The translations under genes and the position numbers were made by a program. From positions 55,900,033 through 55,964,032 of the forward strand of contig CM048845.1 in NCBI GenBank assembly GCA_026545225.1: DNA of 64,000 bases, in the 5' to 3' direction. Every line of letters starts with the position of its first letter. Positions within the stretch are counted from its first letter, which is position 1. The notes under the pieces were generated by a model. That model saw only the letters and a program-made list of their open reading frames with translations, did no database searches and was not told where the DNA came from. This document shows positions 63,906-64,000 of this stretch, piece after piece. This DNA is from Cornus controversa. Taxonomy: Eukaryota; Streptophyta; Magnoliopsida; Cornales; Cornaceae.

Positions 63906-64000
63906 TATTTCAGTTGTGGGCGAGTGTGATGTGGGCGGGTGTGAGACACTGGGCACACTGGCAAGTTACAGGGTGCTCAATCCCACATTGTCTGGGTGTG
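63906..64000 (+). repeat. TRIM-type LTR, opposite orientation, cut by the window end
   Basis: The complement aligns with the TRIM LTRs: CACACCCAGACAATGTGGGA, TTGAGCACCCTGTAAC and CACTGGG-type blocks. A G7 tract directly precedes it (63899-63905). The terminal bases are degenerate. It continues past the window. Confidence 0.75.

Overview
This window is plant nuclear DNA, most likely from an angiosperm with a large repeat-filled genome. The evidence is the repertoire: CACTA, Ty1/copia, Ty3/gypsy of the Tat/Athila type, L1-type LINE fragments, TRIM-like units and hAT-like remnants, all AT-rich and full of stops. I find no intact host gene, no rRNA or tRNA gene and no CRISPR array. Almost every coding trace is a dead transposable-element gene, and boundaries rest mainly on LTR ends, primer-binding sites (PBS), polypurine tracts and target-site duplications (TSDs) read directly.

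Nest 1 (958-20650). A minus-strand copia remnant (one LTR, gag, protease, start of integrase) was hit by a CACTA transposon (2003-18894, 3-bp TSD ACC). The CACTA was hit by a gag-only gypsy-type element (9470-16896, TSD ATTAA, two ~1.42-kb LTRs, here LTR family A). A LINE tail (about 19211-19929) sits in the copia gag. 20651-23093 is the longest stretch not assignable to a known element.

Nest 2 (23094-43751). A Tat-like gypsy (Gypsy I; LTRs 23094-23456 and 43388-43751) has an 80-bp tandem array that is now split. Between the halves lie Gypsy II (26444-32850, with a family A solo LTR, TSD ATTGT), a chimeric-looking LTR (family C, 32851-33606), and a copia element with a SIRE/Maximus-like gag (33607-42000) whose interior holds only gag plus a plant-transposon-protein ORF. 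The copia 3' LTR carries a solo LTR of family B (40178-41598, TSD TCTGT).

Nest 3 (44301-54119). A minus-strand Tat-like gypsy with gag, RT, two RNase H domains, integrase, a ~75-bp tandem array and an antisense accessory gene, which is interrupted by a second family B solo LTR (45368-46787, TSD TGCCT).

Tail (54120-64000). Short tandem and inverted repeats, a copia solo LTR (55466-56746, TSD GAGAC), a minus-strand gypsy gag with PBS and LTR, a LINE endonuclease scrap, a tandem TRIM-like array (three 250-bp LTRs, two ~70-bp interiors), a hAT-like remnant, two minisatellite-like arrays and the start of another TRIM-type LTR.

Two patterns cut across families. LTR families A, B and C share short blocks in the same order, suggesting a conserved leader element. 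Three element families carry arrays of short palindromes in or near the LTR. I do not know a description of either as a class.
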